The translations under genes and the position numbers were made by a program. Positions 61,001 to 64,000 of a stretch of DNA of 64,000 nucleotides are shown one piece after another. The notes beneath the pieces are model-generated. The model saw nothing but the letters and a program-made list of their open reading frames with translations, ran no database searches and was not told the DNA's origin. This DNA comes from Combretum micranthum. Lineage: Eukaryota; Streptophyta; Magnoliopsida; Myrtales; Combretaceae. The stretch lies in contig JAMXBD010000431.1 in the NCBI GenBank assembly GCA_024138025.1, positions 496,001 through 560,000 of the forward strand, written 5' to 3'. Numbering within the stretch: the stretch's first letter is position 1; each line of letters begins with the position of its first letter.

Positions 61001-62462
61001 GAATTGTGATAGAATTTGTAATTTTAAGTAATAAAATGTAATATTTGTAATAATTATTTAGGGAACAAATTTTTCTTGGAAAAGAAAATATAATGAGTAG
61101 TTGTAAGGATGTAAGAATAGGGTATGGGTAGTGTGTAGTGTAGGTTGTGCTTGTGAATAGTAGACAAGACATCTACTTTACCGGTTGTAACGAAAACATT
61201 GGAAAAGGCTATAATTGTAATTTTTATAGCCCGGAAAATTATAAAATTGATATTTTTGGAATCCTTATAAAATTACGGTTCTAATGAATATTTCGAAACA
61301 TTTTTCTGAGTTCGGGGTCCCGGGGCACGCTTTTCCGTAATTGAGCTCGGGAAGGCCCGGAATTGAAAAATTCCCGAATTTAAAACTTTCGAAGGTCTAA
61401 AATATACTTTAGAATGAAAATTCATATTCATTTATTTTATAAAACTTCTTTTATTATGAAATCGAAAGAAAGCCGGATCTAGGGTTTCTAAGCTCTTCTC
61501 ACTAAGCTTGAACTAGACTGATATAGGGTTTCGTTCTCCGGTTTTCGAAGTTCATTCGATTACTACGAAGCTAGCGTATATATTACAAGAAAAAAAATAA
61601 AAATAAAAATAAAACTAAAAATAAAATTATGTAATGAATAGTGGTAGATCGTACTGAAAGACCCCCTAATTACCGATAGTACAGTAATACAGGTGATTTT
61701 GTAAAAATCATGAAATTCTAGCTATTGAAACTTATAGAACTAATATTTTAAAGGTCATTATAAAACATGAGTCTAACGGCGTTAATAACATGTTTTTAAT
61801 ATTGCGGATCTCAGGGCGTGCTTTTCGAAGTCGGTACCTGATTGGATGGGAATAGATCGAAATTTCGTTAATCTCATCTTTCTAGAGCATCCTAGACTTA
61901 ATACGAACCGATTACACCTTTTCCTCTTATTCCAACTCTTTGGTTTAGGAATACGAGATTGCCGGATCTAGATTACGCAGTTTCTTGGGAGTTTTTGGGA
62001 CTCAAGTTTCCCGGTTAACCCTTCGGTTTACACCATTGTCAATATAAAAACTGATATTTCATACTTATATGACTTGTCTGATTGGTGAAATTTATTTTAA
62101 GGTCGATTTTCATAAGTATTTAATGTCTCACAACGTTCTCGGAATTCTTTTGGATTGAGTTTTATTCCCGAAGGTTAATCACTATTCACTTCTTAACAAT
62201 TTGTTTTAGGGCTCTATTACATCCGAATTTATAAGTTGGAGTTAAATATAAAATATTTTGTACGTAGAGGTTTTAGAATGGAAGTGTATTGGGTTGCTAT
62301 TTTATTTCTGAGGTTCCTTATTTTTCTTATAGTTCAGAAATTTCTAGATTTGTTCTGAATTTGGCACTTGTCGAAGTTCGGTTTTAACTTGGAGTGACTT
62401 TCAGGGTTTTATTTCCACAGTTCATTTTTAGAATTATTTATTGAAATTTTCCAGGGCTTACA
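58041..62462 (+). mobile_element. Family-A LTR-like element, plus strand, about 4422 bp
   Basis: It starts TGTCACGCCCCAAAGTGTGC and the preferred end is CAGGGCTTACA at 62462. The flanks TTGTC (58036-58040) and TTATC (62463-62467) differ by one transition. Shared landmarks with 91-3708 are the GGGGGTATAAGCTACACTAG block (58484), 'CCAACTTAAAACGGCC' (59359), and the 'TACCGGTTGTA' block (61180), which is repeated within the element near 61665. It is G+C-richer than the other copies in places. The 156-codon minus ORF at 60702-61172 is low-complexity and not credible as a gene. Confidence 0.7.
58718..58877 (+). repeat. 33-bp minisatellite, about five units
   Basis: Units start at 58718, 58751, 58784, 58817 and 58850 with exact 33-bp spacing. 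Each contains TTTATGGATCA(T/C)GA, then (TT/AA)AACCAAC. Because 33 is a multiple of three, frames stay open on both strands and yield repetitive spurious ORFs (58621-58833 minus, 58625-58927 plus). The 91-3708 copy has only two to three looser units at 734-830. Confidence 0.9.
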
Positions 62463-63296
62463 TTATCCCTAGTGGACTCATACCTTGATATGATTCCGGT
62501 AGAATTATGGGGAACCGGAGATGTTTGGGGAATACCCACTCATCCATATATGTATATAATTACCTTATTTTCAAAGAGTTGGTTGTTTTTCAAGAGGAGT
62601 CTGAGTTACTTCGAGTTCATGACTAGAGTATACATAGTTTTGAACTGTGTTGATTTGCTGACTATAAAAAGATAACAAACTGATTGTTGAATTAGACTAA
62701 GTGCATTTGATATATATACCTGTTGCGTATGCATTTGCATTTGCATTTACTTTTAAGGATTGGAGTTATCGTATTGGGATTTGCAGCTCACTTTTTAAAA
62801 TTTCAGGTACAGGTGATGAAGATATATGATCTTTTGGGTTATGATATGATCTTTGATCAGAGGGATGGTAATAGTAGACCTGACTATCTAGCTGAGAGTT
62901 AGATTTACAGTTTACAGGTTCACAGAAGAAGAGAAGTGTTTAGATATATTGAAGACTTAGAAATTATCTATTTATGTTTTTATGTTTTATGTTTTATGTA
63001 AAAACTTTGGGAATTTATGCTGTAGGAAGTTCTAGGTTGTAAAGAAGGTTTTCATGTACTCTTGTGGTTTGGATTAGTTGGCTTGGTATTGCCAACTTGT
63101 ATGATTGTTTTAAATCAAAAGTTTATTTAGAAGCTATGTTCCAGGTTATACATGTTGTGCTGAGTACCCTATGAGATACCTTATCTGAGTTTATAGGTGA
63201 TATTTGAATTTTGTGGATATTAGAGCCTTAGCATGTCCTTTTCAAGAGAGGACACATGGCGGGTTATAATGCCTTATTTTAGGGCGTTACAGTTGA

Positions 63297-63889
63297 TATG
63301 GGTAAGGATTGGTCTCTCGAAAAAGTAACTTCTTAACCCCACTATCAATTTCAAATAAGTCATAACAAAAAGGGCAAAAGGATAGGAGCAAAAGCCCTCC
63401 ACAGGCAAAAGAAAAGAAGAAGGCAAAAACCCTCCCCTCTGTAGCTTTAAGTATATAAATAATGAATAAAACTAAAGTTAAAGCACAAATAAGGGAAATA
63501 ATTCATGGGCTAAGTTGACGTGTATACCTTCATTCTTGAGTGTAATGCTTAGAGAGGTGATTAAAGGACTATATACTTTTAAATATAAGAAGATAAAATT
63601 GATTGAGTCTCTCTTACCTTGTTTAACCTTTTGAATAATTTTTGCTTTAGAATAATGAGAGAAAAAGGCTAATCTACTTGGATAAATCCAATAATTTTAA
63701 TAAAAGTAACTTTAGCACATGATATAGCAAGATCATATGAAATAAATTTTGTAATAGAGTGCTAAGTTTTGTGGTGATTCAATTTAACTAACTTGGTCAA
63801 ATTCCATTCATGATTTATTTTTCCTATTCAAGAAGCTTTGCCTTACTGTTTTGAAATGATATTTTGTTTAATGACAAGCAAATGATTAA
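63297..63889 (+). other. Athila 3' untranslated region, right part
   Basis: Continues the Athila 3' UTR after the family-B insertion. Mostly A-rich with GGCAAAAGCCC-type phrases, no ORF. It leads into the polypurine tract. Confidence 0.6.
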
Positions 63890-63902
63890 GTGTGGGGGAA
63901 TT
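63890..63902 (+). other. Athila polypurine tract
   Basis: GTGTGGGGGAATT lies directly before the TG of the 3' LTR, the usual Athila arrangement. Confidence 0.8.
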
Positions 63903-64000
63903 TGATAATTCCTTTAAACTCGATTCTTTTCATAGGAAATCATGCTTGATATTACTCAGTTTTAGGAAAATTCCTATGATTTTGTGCTTTTATTGTTTAA
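63903..64000 (+). repeat. Start of the Athila 3' LTR, cut by the window end
   Basis: TGATAATTCC and the following ~95 bp repeat the start of the 5' LTR at 42944 with scattered changes (TTTCATAGGAAAT, TTTTAGGAAAATTCCTAT, TTTTGTGCTTT all shared). The remaining ~1.5 kb lies outside the window. Confidence 0.88.

Larger units (their letters stand above)
56032..63291 (+). mobile_element. Solo-LTR-like element (family 'B'), with a nested family-A element
   Basis: It starts TGTAACATACGG and ends AGGGCGTTACA, with shared terminal TGTAAC in inverted orientation. It is flanked by a perfect GTTGA (56027-56031 and 63292-63296). After subtracting 58041-62462 and one TSD it is about 2.8 kb. A TATA-like CTATAAATACG lies at about 57020, followed by a CT-rich leader. 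Repeated 'CGCCGG...ACGCCG' phrases lie at 56178-56345. No coding sequence recognised. Confidence 0.75.
42944..64000 (+). mobile_element. Athila-lineage Ty3/Gypsy retrotransposon with nested insertions, right end off the window
   Basis: 5' LTR 42944-44547, PBS near 44557, gag remnant to 45636, protease-RT-RNaseH-integrase remnants 51505-54960, a conserved 'TTAAACAAGTGCTTGATGGG' block after pol at about 55046, PPT at about 63890 and 3' LTR from 63903. Insertions at 45642-51504 and 56032-63291 are foreign; removing them joins the gag/protease frame and the 3' UTR. The gag N-terminal half is missing (only ~330 bp between PBS and the surviving gag text). Every ORF is broken, so the element is inactive. 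Its right flank and TSD cannot be seen. Confidence 0.9.

Noticed and set aside
60702..61172. 156-codon minus-strand ORF
   Set aside because: Lies wholly in a non-coding family-A element, with serine/leucine low complexity and no family features.
58041..63291. Single family-A element ending at 63291
   Set aside because: The right flank GTTGA does not match TTGTC at 58036 but matches GTTGA at 56027, so 63291 closes a different, outer element.

Overview
The window reads as nuclear DNA of a eudicot plant. It is AT-rich, has one intron-split plant developmental gene, many MITEs with hAT-type or long inverted ends, and Athila, Copia, hAT and L1 relics. Nothing in it fixes the species.

Layout. 1-4.5 kb: an LTR-like element (family 'A', TGTCACGCCC...TTACA, perfect 5-bp target duplication GTATT) inserted in what looks like an older copy of the same family. 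4.5-7.4 kb: intergenic, with a MULE-transposase scrap and a ~100-bp tandem duplication. 7.39-21.51 kb, minus strand: the only convincing intact host gene. It is a LAX PANICLE 2-like nuclear protein of 439 aa in four coding exons, ending in a RAWUL ubiquitin-like domain that is split by a 12.4-kb intron. Overlapping upstream ORFs precede its start codon. 22-39.9 kb: no gene found. This stretch holds MITEs (one hAT MITE with a perfect 8-bp TSD, another whose empty site survives in a nearby paralogous segment), an L1 scrap, an LTR-like block and a duplicated CT-rich segment.

39.9-64 kb is a set of nested insertions that can be taken apart from target duplications and interrupted reading frames. 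A Ty1/Copia pol relic is cut at 41613 by a hAT element, whose antisense transposase is cut at 42944 by an Athila-lineage Ty3/Gypsy element (5' LTR 42944-44547, 3' LTR from 63903 running off the window). The Athila is itself split twice. An antisense Athila-like solo LTR (45642-51504, TSD CCTTG) carries a minus-strand family-A LTR (47290-51423, TSD AATTC). A second solo LTR (56032-63291, TSD GTTGA) carries a plus-strand family-A LTR (58041-62462, TSD TTGTC/TTATC). That is five layers on each side.

All transposon proteins seen are broken by stops, frameshifts or deletions. No tRNA, rRNA, recognised miRNA or CRISPR was found. All calls come from reading the sequence by eye; no search was run.
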